NCBI GenBank assembly: GCA_013361595.1
Contig: JABFXT010000250.1
Location: forward strand, 1 to 20,231
Source: Nocardia sp.
Lineage (GTDB): Bacteria > Actinomycetota > Actinomycetes > Mycobacteriales > Mycobacteriaceae
Length of the DNA: 20,231 nt
Direction: 5' to 3'
The notes under the pieces are model-generated. The model ran no database searches. It was not told the origin of the DNA and worked only from the letters and a program-made list of their open reading frames with translations. Position 1 is the stretch's first letter. Each line of letters starts with the position of its first letter. Positions 1 through 12,600 of the stretch are shown piece after piece. The translations under genes and the position numbers were made by a program.

Positions 1-690
1 CCGATGTCACCGAGGCCGTGCTCACCACCATCCCGGCCCGCTTCCACGGCAGCGCCAACGACCCGCTGCTGACGGCCCTGGCCCTGGCGCTGGGTGAATG
101 GCGGCGCCGGCGCGGTATGTCGGCCGGCGCCGAATTGATCACCCTGGAGGGACACGGCCGCGAGGAACAGGCGGTACCGGGCGCCGATCTGAGCTCCACG
201 GTCGGCTGGTTCACCACACGGTTCCCGATGCGCCTCGAATTGCGGGATATCGATCCCGAGGACGCCTTCGCCGGCGGCGCCGCCGCGGGACGCGCTGTCC
301 AACAGGTGAAAGAGCAACTGCGGGCGGTGCCGGACAACGGCATCGGCTACGGAATGCTGCGGTGCCTGGACTCCCAGGGCAGTGCCGAGCTGGGAAGCTC
401 GCCGGAACCTCAGATCAGCTTCAACTATCTGGGGCGGGTGGGTGTCCGCGAAACCTCGGGGGCGTGGACACCCACCCGTGAATTCACCTCGTTGGCCGCG
501 ACCGGCGATCCGCGGATGGCGCTGCCCGCGCTGCTCGATATCAACGCGATCGCCGAACCCGGCCCCGAAGGTCTCGAACTCGAAGCGACCTGGGAGTTCG
601 CCGGACAGATCCTCGACCCCGCCGAAGTCGACGAACTCGCCGGTCTGTGGGTGCGCGCGCTGCGCGCCCTCGCCGGACATATCCGGTCCG
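1..690 (+). other. NRPS epimerization domain, C-terminal half (cut by window edge)
   Basis: Visible motifs, in order, are the [14 protein letters not shown] stretch (E3-like), LEGHGREE (E4), [11 protein letters not shown] (E5), the GIGYG glycines (E6) and FNYLGR (E7). These are the known order for E domains that interconvert L- and D-aminoacyl groups on the preceding carrier domain. The N-terminal half with the catalytic HHxxxDG lies left of the window, so activity cannot be judged. It belongs to the module upstream of the first complete one and predicts that a D-configured residue is delivered to the next condensation domain, which has matching DCL-type sequence. Confidence 0.93.
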
Positions 691-3600
691 AAGCCGCGGG
701 CGGCTACACCCCGTCGGATTTCCCGCTCGTCACCGTCTCGCAGGACGAGATCGACGGCTGGCTGCGCGACTATCCGTCGCTGACCGATGTGTGGCCGTTG
801 ACCGCGCTGCAGACCGGGTTGCTGTTCCACGCGATCTACGACCGCGACACCACCGACGGTTACACCGTGCAGGCGTCCCTGAGCTTCGCCGGTACGGCCG
901 ACCCGGACCGGATGCGGTGGGCCGCCCAGGCACTCGTCGACCGCCACGACAGCCTGCGTACCGCATTCGTCGAGAGCGCCGGCGGACCGCGCCAGCTCGT
1001 GCTCGGCGACACCGAAGCCGACTGGCAGTTCACCGATATCAGCGATATCGACGACGACGCCGAGCGCGCCGACCGGTTGCGCGAGCTCGCGGTCGCGGCC
1101 ACCGCGCCGTTCGATCCGGCCCGGCCACCGCTGTTGCGTTTCCATCTGGTGCGCACCGGCGCCGACGAATGCCGGCTGCTGGTCACCAACCATCACCTCG
1201 TACTCGACGGCTGGTCGATGCCGGTGCTGATCCACGAACTGCTGTCGCTGTACGCATTCGGCGACGACGCCGCCGAACTCGCGCCGCCGCGTTCCTACCG
1301 TGACTACCTGCAATGGCTGCACGGCCAGGACGCCGACGCGGCGGCCGCGGCCTGGCAGCGGATGCTGGACGGAATCGAAAGCCCCACCCGGGTCGCCGGG
1401 CGGCCGGACCGCGCGGTCACCGCGGACAGCGGTGAGGTCGGGTTGCGCCTCGACACCGCGACCACGGCCGCGCTCCTCGATCTGGGCCGCTCCCACGGTG
1501 TCACCGCCAATACGTCGATCCAGGTGGCGTGGGCGTTGTTGCTCACCGCCCTGACCGGCCGCTCCGATGTGGTGTTCGGCAACACGGTCTCGCATCGTCC
1601 ACCGCATATCCAGGGCGTCGAGTACATGGTCGGCCTGTTCATCAACACCTTGCCGGTGCGGGTGCGGCTCGACCCGCGCGAAACCGTCGCCGAGCTGCTC
1701 ACGCGGGTCCAGTCCGAGCAGGCCGCGATGCTCGATCACCGCAATATCGGTCTGGCGGAGCTCCAGCGGGCAGCCGGGATCGCCGATATGTTCGACACGG
1801 TCACCGTGCTGGAGTCCTACCCGCTCGATCGCGAGGGCCTGTCCCGCGATCTCGGTGCCGCCGGGCTGCGGCTCCTCGATCTCGACGCCCAGGACGCCAC
1901 TCCCTACCCGTTGAGCCTGCAGGTGACGCCGCCGTCGCGGGACGCCGACGAGACCGAGGAGTCCGCGACCCATAGCGTGACGTTGCGGTTCGCCACCGAC
2001 CGTTTCGATCCCGACCACGCGCGCACCCTGCTCGAACGATTCGAACTGCTGCTGACCCGGCTGGTCACCGAGCCGGGGCGCCCGGTCGCGGCGGTCTCCT
2101 CGAACCGGGAACCCGAAGAGACCGAACTCCGCTCGGTCCACGGTGACCCGCCGGTCCCCGAACGCAGCCTGCACGACATCCTGACGGCCACCGCGCGCCG
2201 CTATCCGAACGCGGCGGCCGTGCGCGCCGGCGACAGCACCCTCACCTACCGCGAACTGGAGCAACACGCCGACGCCCTGGCCCGGCGGCTGACCGCCCGC
2301 GGGGCGAGCCGGGAAACCTTCGTGGCACTTGTCCTTCCCCGATCGGCCGAACTGGTCGTGGCGATCTGGGCCGTGGCACGGACCGGCGCGGCCTTCGTCC
2401 CGCTCGACCCGGCCAACCCACCCGAACGTCTCGCGGAACTGCTGGCCGATTCACACAGCGCGCTCGGCGTGACGACCGACGCCGTGGCACGGCAGCTGCC
2501 GGATTCGGTCGACCGGGTGATCGTCGACATCACGCAATCACCGGATCCCGTCGGCGAACCGGTCACTCCCGGCCGGCTGCTGCCCGACAACGCGGCCTAC
2601 ATGATCTACACCTCCGGATCGACAGGTAGGCCCAAGGCGGTGCAGGTGGGCCATCGTGGTCTGGCCGATCTCGTCGCCGCTCAGGCCGAGGCGTTCCGCG
2701 CAACCCCGGATTCGTCGGTACTGCAGGTCGCCTCACCGGGATTCGACGCCTGCGTCTCGGAGCTGCTGCTCGCCCACGGCAGCGGCGCCTGCCTGGTGAT
2801 CGCGCCGCCGGAAGTGTACGGCGGCGCCGATCTGGAGAAGCTGCTGCGTGACCAGCGGGTCACCCATGCCATCATCACCCCGTCGGTACTGGGCACCATG
2901 GACCCGGCCGGGCTGCCGGGACTCGGAACGATCGCTGTGGTCGGTGAGGCCACCGGATCCGACATCGTGAACCAGTGGGCACCCGGACGCCGGCTCATGA
3001 ACCATTACGGTCCGACCGAAGCCACGATCTGGGCGACCGGATCCGATGTCCTGACCCCCGGTGAACAGGTGACCGTCGGCGGACCGATCCGCGGTGTGAC
3101 AGCGGCGGTACTCGACCTGTGGCTGCGCCCGGTACCGGTCGGTGTCGCCGGGGAACTGTATATCGGCGGCCCCGGCCTGGCCCGCGGATACTTCGACCAC
3201 CCGGCCACCACCGCCGCCCGGTTCGTCGCCGACCCGCGCTCACGCCACGGGGAACGGATGTACCGCACCGGCGACTCGGTGCGCTGGATACGCGGCCGCG
3301 GCGGCCTGGAACTGGAGTATCTCGGCCGCGGCGATCAGCAGGTGAAGATCCACGGGCTGCGGATCGAACCGGGGGAGGTCGATGCCCACCTGGCCCGGTA
3401 TCCCGGGGTCGCCCGGGTCGCCACCGTCGCCCAGGAGGGTCCCGCCGGGGAACCGGTCCTGGTCTCCTATGTGGTGCCCACGCCGGGCACGACCCTGGAT
3501 ACAGCGGCCCTGCACGACGACCTCGCCGGTTCGCTCGCCCACTACATGAACCCCGCCGCGATCGTGGAACTGGCATCGTTGCCGTTGACACCGGTCGGCA

Positions 3601-6600
3601 AGGTCGACCGGAAAGCGCTGCGCGAACGTGACTTCCGCGCCGAGCAGGCCCCCGGCCGCCCGCCGTCCACCCCCGCCGAACAGGTCATGGCACAACTGTT
3701 CGCCGAGATCCTGCACCTGGACACCGTATCGGCGGAGAGCAACTTCTTCGCCCTCGGCGGTGACAGCATCGTCTCTATGCGGCTGGTGGCGCTGGCGCGG
3801 GCCGCCGGGCTCACCCTCACACCACGCGATGTGTTCGAAGGGAAAACGGTCGCCGCCCTCGCCGCGATGGCCCGCAACGAATCCGATGCCCCCACCGCCG
3901 AAGACCAGCCCGGCCGGGCGCACCGCATCGAGGACCGCGCGTACCGTCCGGCGGATTTCCCGCTGGTGCGGCTCACCCAGACCGATATCGAACAACTCGA
4001 ACAGCGTTACGAGCTGCTGGCCGATGTCTGGCCCCTGTCACCGATGCAATCCGGTATCCACTTCCACTCCACGTTCGACCCCACCGCCGCGGACAACTAC
4101 ACCGTGCAGACGGTCGTCGGTTTCACCGGGCCGGTCGACAGCGAACGGTTACGCCACGCCGCCCAGGCCGTGGTCGACCGGCACGACATCCTGCGGGCCG
4201 CCTATGTGGAAACCGCCGCCGGGCCGTGCCAGATAGTGCTCGATCACGCCGAGGTCCGGTTCCAGGAAGTGACACTCGCGCTCGGCGGTACCGACCCCGC
4301 GACCGAATGGGACCGGATCGCCGCCGCCGACGCGGCCGCCGGTTTCGACCTGTCGGACCCGCCGCTCATCCGCTTCACCCTGATCCGCGCCGAGTCCGGG
4401 GTTTCCCGGCTGCTGATCACCAACCATCACGTGATCCTGGACGGCTGGTCCATGCCGTTGATGCTGCGCGAACTGCTCGACTACTACGGCACACCGGAAC
4501 ATATCGGCGCCACCGGGGACGCCCCCTCCTACCGCGACTACCTGCGCTGGCTGTCCCGGCAGGACCTCACCGCATCCCGGGCCGCCTGGGCACAGGCCTA
4601 CGCCGACGTCGACTCACCGACCCGCGTGGCCCGCGGTACCGGATTGTCGGGTACGACGTCGGCGGCCGAGGTCACCGCGGACCTTGCCGCCGACCACCTC
4701 ACCCGGTTGCGCGCGGTGACCGCCGACGCCGCCGACACCCTCAACACCGCGATCGCCGCCGCATGGGCCCTGAACCTGCGCACTCTCACCGGGGAAACCG
4801 AGGTGATCTTCGGGTCCGCGGTGTCCGGCCGCCCACCCGAACTGCCCAAGGTGGAACAGACCCTCGGTATGTTCCTGAACACGATCCCGGTCCGGGTCGC
4901 GCTCGATCCGGCGGTCACGCTGCGCGAGTTGCTGACCCGTATCCAGTCACAGCACGCCACCATGCTCGACCACCACTACATCGGGCTCCCCGATATCCAT
5001 CGCAGTGCCGGGGTGACCGAACTCTTCGACACCGCGATCGCTTTCCAGTCCTTCCCGGTGGACCGCCCCGCCCTGCAGCAGCTCGTCGAATCGGCGGGTC
5101 TGCGGGTCGACGAGATCACCGGTGTCGACGCGACCCCGTTCCCGCTGAGCCTGGTGATCGCACCGAAGCCGGACGAGCACGGGGCGGGGCAGGGTCTGCA
5201 GATCACGCTGCGCTTCCTCGACCGGGAATTCGATACCGGACAGGCCCGCCGGATCCTGGACCGCTTCGTCGAACTACTGCACCGCATCGCACACGCACCG
5301 GCCACCCGGCTCGGGGAACTCGCCCCGGCCGACATCCGGGACCCGATCCTGCCCGCCCCCGCCACCGAACACCTCCCGGCGGATACGCTCGGTGGCCTGC
5401 TCGCCGCGACCGCGGCCACCGCCCCCGACGCGATCGCGACCACCTACGGATCGGTCGCACTGACCTACCGGCAACTCGACGAACGCGCGAACCGGCTCGC
5501 CCGCCGGCTGATCCGGCACGGCGGCCGGCCGGGAACCCTGGTCGCCGTCGCACTGCCCCGATCCCTGGACACGATCGTCACGATCTGGGCCGCCGCGAAA
5601 GCGGGTGCCGCGTTCCTGCCCATGGATCCGAACCTGCCCCCGGAACGTATCGAGTTCCTGCTGTCGGATTCCGGCACGACCCTCGGACTCACCGACAGCG
5701 TCTCCCGGCAGCACCTGCCCGACACCGTCGACTGGCTGATCGTCGATACCGCAACCGACACCGGGAGCGACGCACCGGAGATCACGGCACCGGTCACCGA
5801 CGCCGACCGCGGCGGACCGATCAGGCCGGACCACCCGGCCTACGTGATCTACACCTCCGGCTCCACCGGAACACCCAAAGGTGTGCTGGTGGCCCACCGC
5901 GCACTCGCCGATGTCGTGGCGGCGCAACGCCGGCTCCTCGGCGTCGACCGGGACTCGACGGTTCTGCAGGTCGCCTCACCCAATTTCGACGCCTCGATAT
6001 TCGAACTACTGATGGCGCACGGGTCCGGCGGCCGGCTGGTGGTGGCGCCCCCGGATGTGTACGGCGGACCCGAACTGGCCGAGCTGATCCGGCACGAGCA
6101 CATCTCCCACGCCGTGCTGACCCCGTCGGCGCTGGCCACCCTCCCACACGACGGCCTCGGCGAACTACGAACGCTGTCCAGCGCCGGCGAACCCGTCGGA
6201 CCCGAACTGGTCGATCGGTGGGCGCCGGGACGCACCATGGTCAACCTGTACGGCCCCAGCGAGACGACGATCTGGGCCACCGCCGACAGCGCACTGGCCG
6301 CCGGCGCCCCGGTCACGATCGGCGGACCGGTCGGACCGGTGTCGGCCACGGTCCTCGACACCTGGCTGCGCCCCGTCCCGGCCGGTGTGGCGGGCGAACT
6401 GTATCTGTTCGGACCGGGCCTGGCCGACGGCTACATCGGCCGTACCGGGCTCAGCTCGGCACGTTTCGTCGCCTGCCCGTTCGGTGACCCCGGCCACCGC
6501 ATGTACCGGACCGGCGATATCGTGCGCCGCAACCGGGACGACGCCCTCGAATTCGTGGGCCGTAACGATTTCCAGGTCAAGGTCCGCGGCAACCGGGTCG

Positions 6601-9600
6601 AGCTGGGCGAGGTCGACGCCGCGCTCGGCGCCCGCGCCGATATCGCGTTCGCGGTGACCGTGCCGCGCAGCACCGAGGGCCGGCCCGTAGCCCTGGTGTC
6701 CTATGTGGTGCCCGAGCCCGGTACCACCGTCACCGGGGCGGAATTGACCGCCGCCCTGGCCGAAGCGCTGCCCCCGTACATGGTGCCCGCCGCCGTAATA
6801 CTGCTCGACGAACTACCGCTGACCTCCAACGGCAAACTGGACCGCGACCGGCTGCCGGAACCGGTATTCACCGCGCGGGAGTTCCGGGCCCCGGCCACGC
6901 CGGTGGAAGCCGTGGTCGCGGAGGCCTTCGAACATGTCCTCGGCGTCGAACGGGTCGGCGCCGACGACGACTTCTTCGACCTCGGCGGCGATTCGCTGAG
7001 CGCGTCCCTGGTGGTGGCGCGGGTCGGCGCCGCGCTGGACGCGCGGGTGCCGGTCCGGTCCATGTTCGAGACACCCACCGTCGCCGGTCTCGCCGAATAC
7101 GCGGGATCCCTGCACGGCGGCGACCGGGTACCGCTCACCGCGGGCGTCCGGCCCGACCCGATCCCGCTGTCGCTGGCACAGCAGCGGATGTGGTTCCTCA
7201 ACCGGTTCGAACCGGACTCGGCCGCCTACAACATCCCGGTGATGCTGCGGCTGACCGGCCACCTCGACACCGACGCCCTGGCCGCGGCGCTGCGTGACGT
7301 CGCCGACCGCCACGAGGTGCTGCGGACCATCTACCCGGAAACCGCCGGTGATCCCGAACAGGTGATCCTCGGCGAACCCGAGGTGGCACCGGAACCGGTA
7401 CCGGTGGATCCGGCGGCGATCCCCGAAGTGGTCACCGAATTCCTGCGGCGCGGTTTCGATGTCACCGTGCAGGTGCCGATGCGCGTCGGGCTCTTCCGGA
7501 CCGGCGGCGACCGGAAACCCGAATACCTGCTGGTCCTGGTGGTCCACCATATCGCCGGCGACGGCCAGTCCATGGGCCCGCTGGCCCGCGATGTGATGTG
7601 GGCCTACGCTGCCCGGGTCGCCGGACACGCGCCGCTGTGGGAGCCGCTACCGGTGCAATACGCCGATTTCGCGTTGTGGCAGCGCCGGATGCTGGGATCG
7701 GCACAGGATCCCGATTCGCTCATGTCGGCGCAGCTGGAATACTGGCGCACCACCCTCGCCGGCGCCCCCGACCGGCTCGACCTCCCGGCCGACCGGCCCC
7801 GCCCGGCCGTGGCATCACTGTCCGGCGGCCGGGTACCCCTGGAAATCGAGGCCGGCCTGCACGAACGGCTGATGGAACTGGCCCACGCCAGAGGCTCGTC
7901 ACTGTTCATGGTCCTGCACGCCGCGCTCGCGGTGGTATTGGGCCGGTTGAGCAGCACCGACGATGTGGTGGTCGGCACCCCGATCGCCGGACGCGGTGAA
8001 CCCGGTCTCGACGACCTCGTCGGCATGTTCGTCAACACCCTGGTACTGCGCACCCCGATCCGCTCCGGCGAACCCTTCGCCGACCTGCTCACCCGGACGA
8101 AGGAAACGGATCTACAGGCGTTCGAACACGCCGACGTCCCCTTCGAACGAGTGGTGGAAGAACTGAAACCGCAGCGATCGGCGGACCGGCATCCGCTGTT
8201 CCAGGTGGCGCTGGCATTCCAGAACCTGTCCTCGGTCGATGTGGTGCTGCCCGACGTCACCGTATCCCGCGCCGACGTGGACACCGGGATGTGCCAGTTC
8301 GACCTGCAACTCGTCATCTCCGACTCCTACGGGAAGGCCGGTACCGCCCAGGGGATCTCCGGGATGATGATGTTCGCGCGCGACCTGTTCGACGAGACGA
8401 CCGTCGCCGGTTTCGCCCAGCGCCTGATCCGGGTACTGGAAGCCGTCGCCGCCGACCCGTCCACCGCCGTCGGCGATATCGACTGGCTCGACGCCGACGA
8501 ACACACCGCGCTGGTCTCCCGGGTCGGCCCGCGTCTCGAAGGCGCACCCGCCCTGCTCCCGGATGCCTTCGCCGCGGCGGTACGCGACAACGGCGCCGGA
8601 GTCGCCCTCGTCGCCGGCGATACCGAACTGACCTACACCGAACTCGATATCCGATCGAACCGGCTGGCCCGGGAACTGATCCGATGCGGCGCCGGACCGG
8701 AGGACCCGGTGCTGGTCGCCGTGACCCGGTCGATCGAATCGGTGGTCGCCTGGTGGGCGGTCGTCAAATCCGGGGCGACCTATGTCCCGGTCGACCCCCG
8801 CTACCCGGCGAGCCGCATCGAGCAGATGATCGCCGATTCCGGTGCCACGCTCGGCGTCACGGTGACGACGGCACGAACCGAACTGCCCGACGCCCTGGAC
8901 TGGCTCGTCCTCGACGACGACACCGTCCGCGCCCGGATCGACACACTGCCCGGCGACCAGGTCACCGACGACGATCGCCCCGCCCCGCTGCGGGCCACCC
9001 ACACCGCCTACATCGTCTTCACCTCCGGCTCCACCGGTGTGCCCAAGGGTGTCGCCGTAGAACATCGCGCCATCGCCGATTACCTGGCGGCCCAGCGCGT
9101 CGGCCACACCACCGGGCACACCTCGCGGGTCCTGCATTTCGCCTCGCCGTCCTTCGACGCCTCACTGCTGGAAATCCTGCTCGCGTTCGGCAACGCCTCC
9201 GTCCTGGTGCTGGCCCCGGCCGGAATGTACGGCGGCAGCGAACTCGCCGAACTCCTGCGCACCCAGCGGGTCACCCACGCGTTCGTCACCCCGGTCGCCC
9301 TCGCGTCGGTCGACCCCGCCGGACTCGACGACCTCCAGGTCGTCCTGTCCGGCGGCGAAGAGGTCCCCTCGGACCTGGTGAAACGGTGGGCCGGTACCGA
9401 CGCCGCCGGCACCCGCGAATTCCGGATCCTGTACGGGCCCACCGAAACCTCGGTCGTCGCCACCGGCGCCCCCCATATGCTTCCCGGCGCCCGGCCACGC
9501 ATCGGCGGACCGCGCCCCGGAATGCGAGCCCTGGTACTCGACGACCGGCTGCGACCGGTGCCCGTCGGAGTGTCCGGCGAACTGTATCTGGCCGGCCCCG

Positions 9601-12600
9601 GACTGGCCCGCGGCTACCTCAACCGGACCGGTACCACCGCCGGACGTTTCGTCGCCTGCCCCTACGACGACTCCGGCCTGCGCATGTACCGCACCGGCGA
9701 CGTCGTACGCTGGAACGCCGACCACGACCTCGAATTCGTCGGACGTAACGACTTCCAGGTCAAAGTTCGCGGCTTCCGGGTGGAACTCGGCGAGATCGAC
9801 GCGGTTCTCAGCGCCCGCGACGACGTATCGTTCGCCGTAACCGTGCCCCGCCGCGAAGGCACCGGCCCTGTTCTGTTGGTGTCCTATGTGGTGCCGGCGC
9901 CGGGCGCGGACATCACCGGCGAAGAACTCACCGCGACAGCGGCCCGGACACTGCCCTCCTACATGATCCCGGCCGCCGTGCTGGTCCTCGACGAGATTCC
10001 GCTGTCACCCAACGGAAAACTCGATCGCAAAGCCCTGCCCGCACCGGTGCTCCAGGCCCGGCAGTTCCGGGAGCCGTCCTCACCGGTGGAAGAGATCGTG
10101 GCAGACGTGTACGCCGAAGTGCTCGGCGTCGACGGCCCGGTGGGCGCCGACGACGACTTCTTCGAACTCGGCGGCAACAGCCTGATCGCCACGCGCGTCG
10201 CGGCCCGGATCGGTGCCGCGCTCGACGCCTCGGTACCGGTGTCGATCATTTTCGAAGCACCCACCGTCGCGAAATTGGCCGCGCGCGCGGAATCACATGC
10301 CGATACCGGCCGGATCTCGCTGACCGCTCGACAGCGTCCGGATCACATCCCGCTGTCCTACGCGCAGCAGCGCATGTGGTTCCTGAACCGGTTCGAACCC
10401 GACTCCGCCGCCTACAGCATCCCGATCGTGATCCGGCTGACCGGACAGCTCCGTATCGACGCCCTGCGCGCCGCCGTCGCCGATGTGATGACCCGGCACG
10501 AAGTGCTCCGCACCGTCTACCCGCAGTCCGGGGGCGAACCGGCACAGGTCGTACTCCCCGCCGCCGAAACGGCGCCCCCGATGGCCGTCATCCCCGTCGA
10601 ACAAACCGAACTGGTGGCCGAACTCTCCGATTTCGTCTCGGCGGTGTTCGATGTGACCGCCGAAGTACCGTTCCGGGTCCGCCTCTACGAACTCGGCCAC
10701 GACGAATGGATCCTCGCCGTCGTCCTGCACCACATCTCCGGAGACGGATCGTCGCTGGCCCCACTCGCCCGGGACATGATGGCCGCATACTCGGCACGGT
10801 TGCACCACGAACCGCCCGGCTGGCCGCCGCTCGCTGTCCAGTACGCCGACTACGCCCTCTGGCAGCACAGCGTCCTGGGCACAGAAGACGACCCCGGCTC
10901 GCTGCTCCGCGCGCAGATCGACTACTGGACCGACCAACTCGGCGACCTGCCCGCGCTGCTCGAACTACCCACCGACCGGCCGCGGCCACCCGCGCAGACC
11001 TATGCGGGTGCGAACGTACCGATCGAACTCGACGCCGAACTGCACGCGAAACTGGAACAGGTGGCCCGCGCCCACAACACCACCCTGTTCATGGTCTTCC
11101 ACGCCGCCCTCGCGGCCACCCTGGGTCGCCTCGCGCACACCGACGATATCGCCATCGGCACCCCCTACGCGGGCCGCGGCGAACCCGAACTCGACGATCT
11201 CGTCGGCATGTTCGTCAACACACTCGTCCTGCGCACCCGGCTCACCCCGGGAATGACGTTCACCCAGTTGCTCGAACACGTACGCGGTACCGACCTGGCC
11301 GCGTTCGGGCACGCCGACGTCCCGTTCGAACGGCTCGTCCAGGAACTGAACCCGGTGCGGACCCACGCCCACCACCCCCTGTTCCAGGTGATGCTCGCCT
11401 TCCAGAACCTCGCCACCACCGACTTCGAACTACCGGACCTGTCGGTCTCGGCTGTCGAGGCCGACACCGGAACATCCCTGTTCGACCTCCAGGTCACAGT
11501 GTCGGACTCCCACGACGCCGCCGGCGCCCCGACCGGGATCTCGGGTGGTATCACCTACGCCACCGACCTCTTCGACGAAGCGACCGCCACCAGCATCGTC
11601 GACCGCCTGCTGCGCCTGCTCGACGCCATGGCCACCGACCCCGGCCGGACCGTACACGATGTGGACCTGCTCGACGCCGACGAACGCGACGCCGAACTGA
11701 TGTGGTGGAACAACACCAGCTATCCACTCGCACCGGACGAAACACTCGCCGCCGCGTTCGCCGACTCGGCGCGCATCCACCACGACCGCACCGCGATCAC
11801 CACAGCCGACGAGACCCTGACCTACGGGCAGTTCGCGTCCCGCGTCAACCGCCTCGCCAGGTTGCTCATCGCCCGCGGCGTGGGCCCCGAAACCCTGGTG
11901 GCACTGCGGATGCGCAGGTCACTGGATCAGGTGACCGCCATGTACGCGATACACGCCGCCGGCGGCGGGTACGTGCCGATCGACCCGGACCACCCGGCCG
12001 AACGCATCGACTACATGCTGGCGACCGCGAATCCGGTCCTGGTGCTGTCGACCCTCGACGATCTGGACACCTCCGCCTACGACGACAGCCCCGTCACCGA
12101 CAGCGAGCGCCTGACCTCGCTGCGGCCGGACAATGTCGCCTACGTCCTGTTCACCTCCGGTTCCACCGGACGCCCCAAAGGCGTATCCGTACCGAACCGC
12201 GCGGTGCTCAACCAGTTGCACTGGATCAACGGCACCTATTGGCTCACCCCCGACGATGTGGTGTTGCAGAAGACCCCCGCGACATTCGACGTGTCGGTAT
12301 GGGAATTGTTCGCCACCCTGATCGCGGGGGCGCGCATGGTCGTCGCCGAACCGTACGGGCACACCGATCCCGCCTACCTCGCCCACACCATCGCCACCCA
12401 CCGTGTCACCCTCACCTCGTTCGTCCCCTCGATGCTCGCCGCGTTCGCCGACGCGACACCCGAGGGATCACTGGCATCACTGCGGGCCCTGCTCGTGGGC
12501 GGTGAGGCGTTCGGCCAGGAGGTCGTGTCCGCCGCCCGCCGGGTCATGCCCGACGTCGGGCTGCACAATCTGTACGGACCCACCGAATTCACCCTGCACG

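Noticed and set aside
18..20. GTG at base 18 as the start of the synthetase
   Set aside because: The frame is open to the left edge, there is no ribosome binding site, and the codon lies inside an E domain whose first half is missing.
4226..6487. Long open frame (753 codons) in another frame of the synthetase
   Set aside because: It is an arginine- and proline-rich shadow of a real coding frame, caused by strong third-position GC bias.
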